The translations under genes were made by a program, and so were the position numbers. The notes below the pieces were generated by a model that worked only from the letters and a program-made list of their open reading frames with translations, did not search any database and had not been told where the DNA came from. This document shows, piece after piece, positions 42,736 to 51,425 of a stretch of 64,000 nt of DNA; positions within the stretch are counted from its first letter, which is position 1, and each line of letters opens with the position of its first letter. The DNA comes from Verrucomicrobiota bacterium. GTDB lineage: Bacteria > Verrucomicrobiota > Verrucomicrobiia > Opitutales > UBA953. The stretch spans positions 1 through 64,000 of the forward strand of contig SUVQ01000009.1 of assembly GCA_015061905.1 (NCBI GenBank), written 5' to 3'.

Positions 42736-45700
42736 ATGGCAAAATTCTTCATCGACCGCCCGGTTTTTGCGTGGGTGCTTTCGCTGATGATTATCCTTTT
42801 CGGGATCATCGCGATTAAGTTCCTGCCGATTGCGCAATATCCGACTATCGCGCCGCCGTCTATTTCCGTTCAGGCTTCCTACGCGGGCGCTTCTGCGGAA
42901 ACGACGCAGAAAACCGTTACCGCCGTTATCGAGCAGCAGCTCAACGGGATCGACAACCTGCTCTACATGACGTCTTCGTCGGACTCGACCGGGAACGCGG
43001 AAATCACGGTTTACTTCAATCCGGGAACGGACGACGATACGGCGCAGGTTCAGGTTCAGAACAAGGTTTCGCTCGCCACGCCGCAGCTCCCGTCCGACGT
43101 TCAACGCACGGGCGTTACCGTCAAAAAGGCGGCGCGCAACATGTTCCTCGTCATTTCGTTTTATTCCGAAGACGGCACGATTCCGAAAGCGGAAATCGGG
43201 AACTACGTCGCGTCCAACATCCTCGACCAGGTTCAGCGCGTGAACGGGATCGGACAGGTGGACTTCTTCGGCGCCGAAAACGCGATGCGCATTTGGCTCG
43301 ATGCGAACAAGCTCAACGCTTACGGCTTGACCTCGACGGATGTCGTTGCGGCGCTTCAGGCGCAGAATGTTCAGGTTCCCGTCGGCGAAGTCAACGGCTC
43401 GCCCGCCGTTCCCGGCGCGCAACTCGGCATCACGATTCAGGGTCCGGGAACGCTGGAAACGCCGGACGAATTCGGCGCGATCTTCCTGCGCACGCTCGAA
43501 GACGGTTCCCGCGTTTATCTGCGCGATGTCGCCCGCATCGAACTCGGCGAAATGAATTATCAGTTTGAATCGCACTACAACGGAAAAATGAGTATGGGCT
43601 TGGGTTGCAAGCTTGCGACGGGAGCGAACGCGCTCGAAGTCGCCAACGCCGTGAAAGCGAAAATCGAAGAACTTTCGAAATACTTCCCGGAAGGGCTGAA
43701 CTACGCGTTCCCGTATGATACGACGCTCTTCGTTCGCATTTCCATTCACGAAGTTATTAAAACCCTCGTGGAAGCGATCGTGCTCGTCTTCATCGTCATG
43801 CTCGTCTTCCTGCAAAATCTTCGCGCAACGTTCATTCCGACGATTGTCGTTCCGATCGCCTTGCTCGGAACTTGCGCCATGCTTTTTGCAATGGGTTATT
43901 CCATTAACATTTTGACGATGTTCGCGATGGTGCTCGCCATCGGGATTCTCGTGGACGACGCCATCGTCGTCATCGAGAACGTCGAACGTATTATGACCGA
44001 GGAAGGCTTGCCGCCGCGTGAAGCGACGCGCAAGGCGATGGACCAGATTTCCGGCGCACTCGTCGGGATTACGCTCGTTTTGACGGCGGTGTTCATTCCG
44101 ATGGCGTTCTTCTCGGGTTCCGTCGGCGTTATTTACCGACAGTTCTCGCTCACGCTCATTTCGTCGATGGTGTTCTCGCTCTTCCTCGCGTTGACGCTGA
44201 CACCGGCGCTTTGCGCTTCGATGCTCAAACACAATCCCACGGGAAAACACGGCGGGCTTGCCGGTTGGTTCAACCGCAATTTTGACCGCATGACCAAGGG
44301 TTACAAAAGCATCGTCGCCCGCATGATTAAGCACAGCATCATCGGGATTGTTTCCTTTGTCGCCATCGGAGCGGGATTCGGTTGGCTCTACCTGCGCTTG
44401 CCGACCGCGTTCTTGCCGGACGAAGACCAAGGCAACATTATGGCGCTCGTTCAGCTTCCGCAAACGGCGTCGCAGGAACGCACGCTCAAGGTGCTCGAAG
44501 ATTTTGAAAACTTTGCGCTCGCGCAACCGGAAGTGGATTCAATGTTCGCCGTTCAGGGTTTCTCCTTCAACGGTCGCGGACAAAACGTTGCGATGGGCTT
44601 TATCAAACTCAAAGACTGGAGCGAACGCGAAGGTCCCGAACATTCCGCCGAAGCCATCGCCGGCCGCATCTCGCAGCACTTTGCGGGGCATCAGGACGGG
44701 ATGGTGCTTTCCTTCAACTTGCCGGCAATTACCGAACTCGGGAACGCCACCGGCTTTGAATACCAGATGCAGGACCGCGGCGGGATCGGGCACGAAGCGC
44801 TCGTTAGCGCAATGAACGAAGTTTTCAAAAAGGCAAATGCTCCCGAAAGCACCATGGCGGGCGTGCGTCTCCAAGGCTTGAACGACGGTCCGATGCTCAA
44901 GATGAATGTCGACCTCGAAAAAGCACAGACACTCGGCATTGATGCCAATTCGCTCTACAGCACGATTCAGGTCGCATTCGGTTCGGCTTACGTGAACAAC
45001 TTCGTGCAGGGTTCCCGCGTTCAGCGCGTGATCGTGCAACTCGGCGCGGAAGACCGCACTTCGCCGGAACAGCTCGGAAAAATGTTTGTCCGCACGAAAA
45101 CGGGCGCGATGGTGCCGCTTTCCGAAATTGTTTCCTTTGAATGGATTATGGGCGCTCCCGCGCTCAAGCGCTACAACGGTTTCCCGTCGCTTAATATCGT
45201 CGGTCAGCCGAAGCCGGGGCGCTCCTCCGGGGAAGCGATGAAAGAGTTTGACGAAATTATCATGAATTACCTGCCGTCGGTCGGCGTGAACGGCGTCGGC
45301 GGGGAATGGACGGGTCAATCGCTCGAAGAACGCACGTCCGGAAGTCAAGCTCCCGCGCTTTATGCGCTTTCGCTCATCATCGTCTTCCTCTGCTTGGCGG
45401 CGTTGTATGAAAGCTGGTCGATTCCGTTCGCCGTGCTCCTCATCGTTCCCGTCGGGATTTTCGGTTCCGTTTGTGCGACAATGCTCGGCGGGCTTTACAA
45501 CGACGTTTACTTTAAGGTCGGCTTCCTCGTCATTATCGGTCTTTCCGCGAAAAACGCTATTCTCATTATCGAATTTGCGAAAGACTTGCAGGAACAGGGA
45601 CGCAATCTTTACGACGCGACCTTGGAAGCGGTTCAGCTTCGTCTGCGCCCGATTTTGATGACTTCGTTCGCGTTTATTCTCGGCGTGTTGCCTCTTGCCC

Positions 45701-45870
45701 GCGCCTCGGGCGCATCGTCCGCCGCGCAGAACTCAATCGGGGTCGGCGTTATCGGCGGGATGTTGGCTTCGACGATTCTCGGCGTCTTCCTGATTCCGTG
45801 CTTCTACGTCATCATCCGCAAGGTGTTCCGCGCCGCCGAACGCAAACCGAACGCCATCGTTAAGCACTAA
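42736..45870 (+). CDS. RND efflux pump (HAE1/AcrB-like), system 2
   Basis: A 1044-residue pump starting MAKFFIDRPVFAWVLSLMIILFG, very close in layout to AcrB and MexB. Asp pair in AIGILVDDAIVVIENVER (TM4), Lys in IIGLSAKNAILIIEFAKD (TM10), and the porter domain segment GSRVYLRDVARIELG. It is clearly distinct from system 1, which is more MdtB/triclosan-pump-like in detail. It sits 90 bases after its adaptor. It exports amphiphiles such as bile salts or antibiotics by family analogy. DUS-like words are absent from 43710 to 44740. Confidence 0.95.
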   Translation: MAKFFIDRPVFAWVLSLMIILFGIIAIKFLPIAQYPTIAPPSISVQASYAGASAETTQKTVTAVIEQQLNGIDNLLYMTSSSDSTGNAEITVYFNPGTDDDTAQVQVQNKVSLATPQLPSDVQRTGVTVKKAARNMFLVISFYSEDGTIPKAEIGNYVASNILDQVQRVNGIGQVDFFGAENAMRIWLDANKLNAYGLTSTDVVAALQAQNVQVPVGEVNGSPAVPGAQLGITIQGPGTLETPDEFGAIFLRTLEDGSRVYLRDVARIELGEMNYQFESHYNGKMSMGLGCKLATGANALEVANAVKAKIEELSKYFPEGLNYAFPYDTTLFVRISIHEVIKTLVEAIVLVFIVMLVFLQNLRATFIPTIVVPIALLGTCAMLFAMGYSINILTMFAMVLAIGILVDDAIVVIENVERIMTEEGLPPREATRKAMDQISGALVGITLVLTAVFIPMAFFSGSVGVIYRQFSLTLISSMVFSLFLALTLTPALCASMLKHNPTGKHGGLAGWFNRNFDRMTKGYKSIVARMIKHSIIGIVSFVAIGAGFGWLYLRLPTAFLPDEDQGNIMALVQLPQTASQERTLKVLEDFENFALAQPEVDSMFAVQGFSFNGRGQNVAMGFIKLKDWSEREGPEHSAEAIAGRISQHFAGHQDGMVLSFNLPAITELGNATGFEYQMQDRGGIGHEALVSAMNEVFKKANAPESTMAGVRLQGLNDGPMLKMNVDLEKAQTLGIDANSLYSTIQVAFGSAYVNNFVQGSRVQRVIVQLGAEDRTSPEQLGKMFVRTKTGAMVPLSEIVSFEWIMGAPALKRYNGFPSLNIVGQPKPGRSSGEAMKEFDEIIMNYLPSVGVNGVGGEWTGQSLEERTSGSQAPALYALSLIIVFLCLAALYESWSIPFAVLLIVPVGIFGSVCATMLGGLYNDVYFKVGFLVIIGLSAKNAILIIEFAKDLQEQGRNLYDATLEAVQLRLRPILMTSFAFILGVLPLARASGASSAAQNSIGVGVIGGMLASTILGVFLIPCFYVIIRKVFRAAERKPNAIVKH

Positions 45871-45871
45871 T

Positions 45872-46005
45872 GAAAGATGAGAGATGAGGGCTTAGAGATG
45901 AGAGGTCATTGCGTTCCCGCAAGTGGGAAAAGTTTTTTGAAAATCTTTTTCCGGTAATACCTCTAAGCTCTAAGCTTTAAGCTCTCAACCATCCTTTAAA
46001 AAAGA
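45872..46005. repeat. Intergenic hairpin of GCTTAGAGATGAGAGG/CCTCTAAGCTC type
   Basis: GAGATGAGGGCTTAGAGATG on the left is loosely mirrored by CCTCTAAGCTCTAAGC on the right; the interior has a DUS-like word and an AAGATTTTC/GAAAATCTT pair. It separates the pump and channel genes of system 2. Confidence 0.65.
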
Positions 46006-46012
46006 AAAAATC

Positions 46013-47473
46013 ATGTTCAAATATCTTTCCGTTCTTCCGTTTCTTGCCGTCGCAACGGCGTGCACGACAATGGCGCCCGATTACGAACGCCCCGACGTGG
46101 ACAATATCATCGCCGAAACCTATGCGGGAATCGCCGCGACGACGCCGGACGAAACCGCCGTCACGCGTCTCGGCTGGTCGGAATTTTTCGCCGACGAACG
46201 CCTCAAAGCCCTCATCAAAACCGGGCTTGAAAACAACCGCGATTTGCGCGTCGCCATTCTGAATGTCGAACAGGTGCGCGCACGCTACGATATTCAGTGG
46301 GCGGAACTGCTCCCGAATGTCGGCGGGAACGGCTCGTTTACGCGTTCCCGCACAAACGAATATCTTTCGCCCTACGGAAAGGCGGTAACGTCCAACACCT
46401 GGCAACTCGGCGTTGCCGCTTCCTACGAAGTCGATCTTTGGGGACGCGTGCGCTCGATGACGGATCAGGTTTTTGAAACCTGGCTCGCCGCCGCCGAAAA
46501 CGAACGCGCCGTGCGCCTCTCGCTCGTCGCCGGAATCGCGCTTCAATACTACACGCTCCAGCTCGCGAACGAACGCCTTTCGCTTTCGCAAAAATCCCTC
46601 CTTACGACGCAGGTTTGGTATAACATTATGAAAGACCGCTTCGAAAAAGGCGCGATTACCGAAATCGATCTCGCCTCCGCCGAAGCTCAATACCAAGCGA
46701 TGGTTTCCGCAACGGAACAACTCCGCGAAACGCAGAAACAGGCGAAAAACGCGCTCGCGCTCCTCGTCGGCGGAACCGAGCTTCCGAAGCTTAGCGGCGT
46801 TCCCGCGCTTCCGATCGCTTCCGCAAATCTGCTCAAGCCGCTCGAAGCGGGAATCCCGTCGTTCGCGCTCGTTTTGCGTCCGGACGTTCTCTCCGCCGAA
46901 CGCATGCTCCGCGCCGCCAACGCCAACATCGGTGCCGCCCGCGCCGCGTTCTTCCCGAGCATTTCGCTCACGGCAACGGGCGGTGTCGCCTCCGTCGAGC
47001 TCGACGACTTATTCACGGGCGACGCGCGCACGTGGAGCTTTGTGCCGAGCGTGAACGTGCCGATTTTCGATTACTTTAACGGTCGCCTCGAAGCGCAACT
47101 CGATGTCGCCGAGCTCCAAAAAGAAATTGAAATCGCCAACTACGAAAAAGCGATCCAGACGGCGTTCCGCGAAGTGGCGGACGAGCTCGTCGTGCAGGAA
47201 TCCATCGATAAGCGCATCGCCGCAAGCGAAGCCGCGCTCAAAGCACAACTGCGCCGCTACAAGCTGACTTCCGCAAATTATCGCGGCGGCGACGGCGTGC
47301 TCAGCTACACGGACGTTCTGCTCGCGCAAAATGATTTGTTCGCCGCCGAGCAAACACTCGTGCAAACGCGCTTTGCGAAAATCGCTTCGATGATTTCGCT
47401 CTACAAAGCCCTCGGCGGCGGCTGGACCGAACAATCCGTTCCCGAAGGCGAACAGGTCGCCGCTACGGAGTAG
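46013..47473 (+). CDS. NodT/OprM-type outer-membrane efflux lipoprotein, system 2
   Basis: A 486-residue channel starting MFKYLSVLPFLAVATACTTMAPDYERP. The lipobox ATAC is at about 15-18, and the APDYERP motif is the NodT-family start. The two helical OEP repeats include VAASYEVDLWGRVRSMTDQVFETWLAAAENERAVRLSLVAGIALQYY and, later, ANANIGAARAAFFPSISLTATGG, both diagnostic. It completes efflux system 2. It is a different subfamily from the TolC-like channel of system 1. Confidence 0.93.
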   Translation: MFKYLSVLPFLAVATACTTMAPDYERPDVDNIIAETYAGIAATTPDETAVTRLGWSEFFADERLKALIKTGLENNRDLRVAILNVEQVRARYDIQWAELLPNVGGNGSFTRSRTNEYLSPYGKAVTSNTWQLGVAASYEVDLWGRVRSMTDQVFETWLAAAENERAVRLSLVAGIALQYYTLQLANERLSLSQKSLLTTQVWYNIMKDRFEKGAITEIDLASAEAQYQAMVSATEQLRETQKQAKNALALLVGGTELPKLSGVPALPIASANLLKPLEAGIPSFALVLRPDVLSAERMLRAANANIGAARAAFFPSISLTATGGVASVELDDLFTGDARTWSFVPSVNVPIFDYFNGRLEAQLDVAELQKEIEIANYEKAIQTAFREVADELVVQESIDKRIAASEAALKAQLRRYKLTSANYRGGDGVLSYTDVLLAQNDLFAAEQTLVQTRFAKIASMISLYKALGGGWTEQSVPEGEQVAATE

Positions 47474-47500
47474 CACAACGAATAGATTATAGAAAACAAA

Positions 47501-47540
47501 ACGTTCCCGCGCGACGAAAGTCGGTTTTATGCGGGAACGT
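47501..47540 (+). terminator. Terminator made of an inverted DUS-like pair
   Basis: ACGTTCCCGC pairs with GCGGGAACGT, with an inner CGAC/GTCG stem, then a run of T. It ends the efflux operon. Confidence 0.9.
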
Positions 47541-47547
47541 TTTTTTT

Positions 47548-47632
47548 TCGCGCTAAGCCGCAAAGCCGCAAAGTTTTTTTAATCTTTCAAATACTTTGCG
47601 TCTTTGCGTCTTTGCGCGAGATTTTTACACGG
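47548..47632. repeat. Intergenic hairpin of AAGCCGCAAAG/CTTTGCGTC type
   Basis: CGCGCTAAGCCGCAAAGCCG on the left is inverted as CTTTGCGTCTTTGCGCG on the right. Near-copies lie at 48731-48813 and 59210-59262. All are intergenic. Confidence 0.75.
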
Positions 47633-47723
47633 ACCACGAAAGAAAATTTTGCTTCGCCCGATTTTTTCGCGCGAGAGCTATTTGCGTAATTGGTGAAATT
47701 TGTGGATTTTTTTCAAAACGTGC

Positions 47724-47753
47724 TTGACGGGAACGTTTTTTTTTTGCGAAAAT
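47724..47753 (+). promoter_or_regulatory. Promoter of PEP-CTERM gene 47853
   Basis: TTGACG, 18-base spacer with a T-run of ten, then GAAAAT, followed by CCGCGCTAAGAATTGGGACA. It matches the promoter at 31233 base for base in spacing. A DUS-like word lies between the -35 box and the T-run. Confidence 0.65.
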
Positions 47754-47852
47754 CCGCGCTAAGAATTGGGACAAAACGGCGGAAACGCCGCATGTGTCCC
47801 GCTTTTTACCCGCAAAATACTTTTAACACTCACAATTAAACTTAATCATTAT

Positions 47853-48659
47853 ATGAAAAAATATATCACACTCGCGGCTCTCCTCGCTGTAGGAAGTGCT
47901 TTCGCAAATGCCGCTTCTCTCGGCTACAACAGCATGACGGACGCGCAGAAAGAAGGTGTTGTCCTCGCATGGGATTTTTCCGGAACCCCGCCGACGGGGA
48001 TTCCCGTCGTGGGGGCAGGGAATGATGATTGCTTTACTGTAGTGGATGGTAAAGCTGTTGTGGACGAAGGAAGCGGAAATCCCTGGACGGATAGCCTCAC
48101 GGATAACTTTTCCGACGGGAACTTTACGTTCAGCCTTGATGTCAACAGCTTCACGGCAAGCAATTGGCAGACGCTTGTTGCGTTGTATTCTGTCGGCGGG
48201 CATGGCGATGGAAAATCACTCCAAATCGGAGTAACAAGCGATGGGGAATTGTCGGTTTTCAACAAAGTTGCCGGTGAAACGGGCTATGCAAGCATTGAAA
48301 CAAGCGAGAATATTAGTACCGGCTTGATGAGCGGATATTCCGGAGATGCGACCGTAACCGTTGTTTCCGATATGACAAATACGAAAACGTTGTCTGTCTA
48401 TGTTGACGGGGAACTTAAAGGAAGCCATTCGAATTGGACGGCATCGACTGACCAAGCTCTTATGGGGCTCCAGATTGGAGCGGCTTTCGGAGGCGGGCGT
48501 GTTTTCCCTGAGGCGACAATCAGTAATATCACGCTTTGGAACAAGGCGTTAAGTGCAAGCGAAGTATCTGCAATCGTCGTTCCCGAGCCGTCTACGTTCG
48601 GATTGTTTGCGGGCTTGGGCGCGTTGGCACTCGTGGCATCGCGTCGCCGCCGCAAATAA
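47853..48659 (+). CDS. PEP-CTERM protein with LamG-like domain
   Basis: A 268-residue secreted protein with signal peptide MKKYITLAALLAVGSAFANAA, almost the same as that of its paralogue at 31359. The body is a LamG/concanavalin-like fold: FTFSLDVNSFTASNWQTLVALYS, TKTLSVYVDGELKGSHSNW and ATISNITLWNKALSASEV. The C-terminal tail is VVPEPSTFGLFAGLG, a hydrophobic stretch, then SRRRRK. I start at the ATG that begins the signal peptide. Possible roles are adhesion or glycan binding at the cell surface. Confidence 0.9.
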   Translation: MKKYITLAALLAVGSAFANAASLGYNSMTDAQKEGVVLAWDFSGTPPTGIPVVGAGNDDCFTVVDGKAVVDEGSGNPWTDSLTDNFSDGNFTFSLDVNSFTASNWQTLVALYSVGGHGDGKSLQIGVTSDGELSVFNKVAGETGYASIETSENISTGLMSGYSGDATVTVVSDMTNTKTLSVYVDGELKGSHSNWTASTDQALMGLQIGAAFGGGRVFPEATISNITLWNKALSASEVSAIVVPEPSTFGLFAGLGALALVASRRRRK

Positions 48660-48693
48660 TTTCTGTAATATATTAATTCATAGATTATGGTTA

Positions 48694-48722
48694 GCGTTCC
48701 CGTGGTGAAAACTACGGGAATG
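48694..48722 (+). terminator. Terminator with one intact and one mutated DUS-like arm
   Basis: GCGTTCCCGT pairs with ACGGGAATGT (the word is changed to GGGAATG on the right), then T10. It follows the PEP-CTERM gene and may be a decaying DUS pair. Confidence 0.75.
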
Positions 48723-48730
48723 TTTTTTTT

Positions 48731-48813
48731 TCGCGCTAAGCCGCCAAGCCGCAAAGTTTTTTTTATCTCTCAAATACTTTGCGGCTTCGCGTCTTTGCGC
48801 GAGAATTTTAAGC
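48731..48813. repeat. Intergenic hairpin, second copy of the CGCAAAG type
   Basis: CGCGCTAAGCCGCCAAGCCG on the left is inverted by CTTTGCGGCTTCGCGTC and TTTGCGCGAGA on the right. It is close to the copy at 47548 and, like it, follows a DUS terminator. Confidence 0.75.
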
Positions 48814-48973
48814 TTTGCGGGAAGTCTCACTTTACTTCGCACGCAAAATGTTTTTGTTGCGGAAATTCCTTTGCGTTCTTTGCGGTAAAAACATTCGTGA
48901 ATATTTGTGTTTATTCGTGGTTTCTTTTTTTAGCACGGGAACGTTCCGAAATACGTTTTTTGCGGATTTTGAC

Positions 48974-49086
48974 TTTGGAAGTCAAAAAATCGGTTTTTCG
49001 TCAAAAAATTAAAATTTTTGCTTCGTTTGGAAGTGAAAATTTGGAGTTTTTGTCGAAAAATGCAAAATTTCGCTTCATTTGGAAGT
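48974..49086 (+). repeat. Three direct repeats with 52-bp period upstream of the glutamine synthetase promoter
   Basis: TTTGGAAGT occurs at 48974, 49026 and 49078, spaced exactly 52 bases. The intervening 52-base units share about 70 percent of positions, including CGTC/TGTC and GCTTC segments. The last copy ends 18 bases before the -35 box at 49105. Five helical turns per period puts all copies on one DNA face. Confidence 0.7.
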
Positions 49087-49104
49087 AAAAATCGGAAAAC
49101 CCGC

Positions 49105-49134
49105 TTGACGTGCGGGAAGGCGCGGGCGTATCTT
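49105..49134 (+). promoter_or_regulatory. Promoter of the glutamine synthetase gene
   Basis: TTGACG, 18-base spacer, then TATCTT. The -10 ends 11 bases before the ATG, so the leader is very short. Confidence 0.6.
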
Positions 49135-49145
49135 TTTTCCAGCTT

Positions 49146-51335
49146 ATGTCTTACATTCGATTTCATGCCGTAGAACGTGCTTCCAACCGGAAAGTCGTCG
49201 TTGTTCCCCCGCCGCAGGCGAAAATTTCCGAATTTTTCGGGTGCAAGGTTTTCAACCGCAAAGCGATGGCGAAATATCTCTCGAAAGAAACGTTTCGGGC
49301 GATTACGCATGCGATTGATTTCGGCGAGCCGGTTTCTTTGGAGCTTGCCGCGCACATCGCTCCCGCGATGCGAATGTGGGCGATGGAAAACGGCGCGACG
49401 CATTACACGCACTGGTTTCACCCGCTGACGGACGGCACGGCGGAAAAGCACGACGCGTTTGTCGAGCGCGACGGGAACGGCGGCATGATTGAGGAATTCA
49501 GCGGGAAGATTCTCGCTCAGCAGGAGCCGGACGCGTCGTCGTTCCCGAACGGCGGTTTGCGCTCGACGTTTGAGGCGCGAGGCTATTCGGCGTGGGATCC
49601 GTCGTCGCCCGCGTTCATTGTAGGCGATACGCTTTTTATCCCGACGATTTTTATTTCCTACGCGGGCGAGGCTCTCGACTACAAAGCGCCGCTTTTGAAG
49701 TCGCTGGAAGCGGTGAACAAGGCGGCGGTCGGAGTTTGCAAATATTTTAATTCCGACGTAACGCATGTGCAGTCGTCGCTCGGTTGCGAGCAGGAATTTT
49801 TCCTGATTGACGAGGAATTGTTCAACGCGCGTCCGGATATTGTTTTGACGGGGCGCACGCTGATGGGGCACGAATCGGCGAAAAATCAGCAGTTGGAAGA
49901 CCATTATTTCGGGGCGATTCCGCGCCGCGTTCTCGCGTGTATGCAGGAGCTGGAATACGAAGCGTGGAAGCTCGGCATTCCCGTGAAAACGCGCCACAAC
50001 GAAGTTGCGCCGAATCAGTTTGAGCTCGCGCCGATTTTCGAGGAATGCAACCTTGCGGTGGACCACAATTTGCTTTTGATGTCGCTCATGCGAGATGTCG
50101 CCCGCCGGCACAATTTCCGCGTGCTTTTGCACGAAAAACCTTTTAAGGGCGTGAACGGTTCGGGCAAGCACAACAATTGGTCGCTCAGCACGAACACGGG
50201 CGTTAATCTTTTTTCCCCGGGGAAAAACTCGATGGAAAACCTGCGTTTCGTGACTTTTGTCGTGAATACGCTGATGGCACTTTACAAAAATAACGCGCTT
50301 TTTAAAGCTTCGACGGCATCGGCGACGAATGCGCACCGCCTCGGCGCGAACGAAGCACCGCCGGCGATTATTTCTTCCTTCCTCGGAAAACAGGTCAGCG
50401 ACATTCTCGATGCGTTTGAAAAAAGCTCGGTTGACGACGCGATCAAGGTGGACAGCAAGAAGCAGATTAAGCTCGGTGTCGGGCAAATTCCGGAATTGCT
50501 TGTCGATAACACGGACCGCAACCGCACGTCGCCGTTTGCGTTCACGGGGAATCGTTTTGAGTTTCGCGCAATCGGCTCGATTGCGAATTGTGCGTCGGCG
50601 ATGACGGCGGTCAATGCGGCGGTTGCTTATCAGCTCAAGGAATTTAAAACGGAGGTGGATGCGCTTATCGCGGGCGGAATGTCCAAAAAAGAAGCGCTTT
50701 ACACCGTTATTAAAAAATACATCAAGGAGTCGAAGCCGATTCGCTTTGACGGGAACGGCTATTCCGAAGAATGGCGGGAAGAGGCGGCGCGGCGCGGCTT
50801 GGACTGCGAGACGAGCGTTCCGCTGATTTACGATGCTTACACTTCACCGCAGTCGGTAAAGGTTTTTGCGAACGGGAACATCCATTCCAAGAAGGAGCTG
50901 GAAACCCGCAACGAGGTGAAGTGGGAAATTTACACGAAAAAGCTTCAGATTGAGGCACGCGTTCTCGGCGATTTGTCGCACAATCACATTATTCCCGTGG
51001 CGATTCGTTACCAATCGGTTTTGCTGGACAATGTTGCGAAGCTCAAGGCGGTGTTCCCGCCGGAAAAATTCAACGAGCTGGCGACGGAGCAGTTGCGCCT
51101 GATTGAGGCGATTAACGAGCATGTCAGTGCCGTTACGAAAAATGCCGAGGAAATGATTGAATGCCGCAAAAAAGCAAACCGGATTGAAGACGCCCGCGAG
51201 AAAGCGATTGCGTATCACGACACGGTTTTGCCGTATTTCGACGCGATTCGCTACCATATCGACAAGCTCGAATTGCTCGTCGATAACGAAATGTGGCCGC
51301 TCCCGAAATACCGCGAGTTGCTTTTCGTGCGTTAA
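49146..51335 (+). CDS. glnN: Glutamine synthetase type III
   Basis: A 729-residue GSIII, much longer than GSI (about 470). It has the type III N-terminus (VFNRKAMAKYLSKETF), ATHYTHWFHPLTDGTAEKHDAF, the glutamate-binding SLGCEQEFFLID, TRHNEVAPNQFELAPIFEE and GVNGSGKHNNWSLST ATP/metal segment. A C-terminal helical region follows. I start at MSYIRFHAVER, 11 bases after the -10 box. GSIII is common in Bacteroidetes, Verrucomicrobia and anaerobes. It has its own promoter with three phased repeats upstream and a DUS-pair terminator. It has no DUS-like word from 49547 to 50750. Confidence 0.95.
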   Translation: MSYIRFHAVERASNRKVVVVPPPQAKISEFFGCKVFNRKAMAKYLSKETFRAITHAIDFGEPVSLELAAHIAPAMRMWAMENGATHYTHWFHPLTDGTAEKHDAFVERDGNGGMIEEFSGKILAQQEPDASSFPNGGLRSTFEARGYSAWDPSSPAFIVGDTLFIPTIFISYAGEALDYKAPLLKSLEAVNKAAVGVCKYFNSDVTHVQSSLGCEQEFFLIDEELFNARPDIVLTGRTLMGHESAKNQQLEDHYFGAIPRRVLACMQELEYEAWKLGIPVKTRHNEVAPNQFELAPIFEECNLAVDHNLLLMSLMRDVARRHNFRVLLHEKPFKGVNGSGKHNNWSLSTNTGVNLFSPGKNSMENLRFVTFVVNTLMALYKNNALFKASTASATNAHRLGANEAPPAIISSFLGKQVSDILDAFEKSSVDDAIKVDSKKQIKLGVGQIPELLVDNTDRNRTSPFAFTGNRFEFRAIGSIANCASAMTAVNAAVAYQLKEFKTEVDALIAGGMSKKEALYTVIKKYIKESKPIRFDGNGYSEEWREEAARRGLDCETSVPLIYDAYTSPQSVKVFANGNIHSKKELETRNEVKWEIYTKKLQIEARVLGDLSHNHIIPVAIRYQSVLLDNVAKLKAVFPPEKFNELATEQLRLIEAINEHVSAVTKNAEEMIECRKKANRIEDAREKAIAYHDTVLPYFDAIRYHIDKLELLVDNEMWPLPKYRELLFVR

Positions 51336-51360
51336 GGCGAAGGCGTTCCCGCAGAAACAA

Positions 51361-51395
51361 AAACGCGTTCCCGTGAGATTTGCGGGAACGCGTTT
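51361..51395. terminator. Bidirectional terminator made of an inverted DUS-like pair
   Basis: CGCGTTCCCG pairs with CGGGAACGCG around a 9-base loop, with A and T runs outside, between convergent glnN and the PA14-like gene. A third DUS-like word precedes it at 51342. Confidence 0.9.
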
Positions 51396-51425
51396 TTTTG
51401 CTTTTATTTTCAGCAAACCGGCGTC

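Noticed and set aside
48974..49086. 52-bp repeats read as a CRISPR array
   Set aside because: Only three short repeats with diverged, alignable intervals rather than unique spacers, and no cas genes nearby.
48930..50486. 518-codon minus-strand frame opposite glutamine synthetase
   Set aside because: The plus-strand gene is a clear GSIII with its promoter, and the minus product is Arg-rich and matches nothing.
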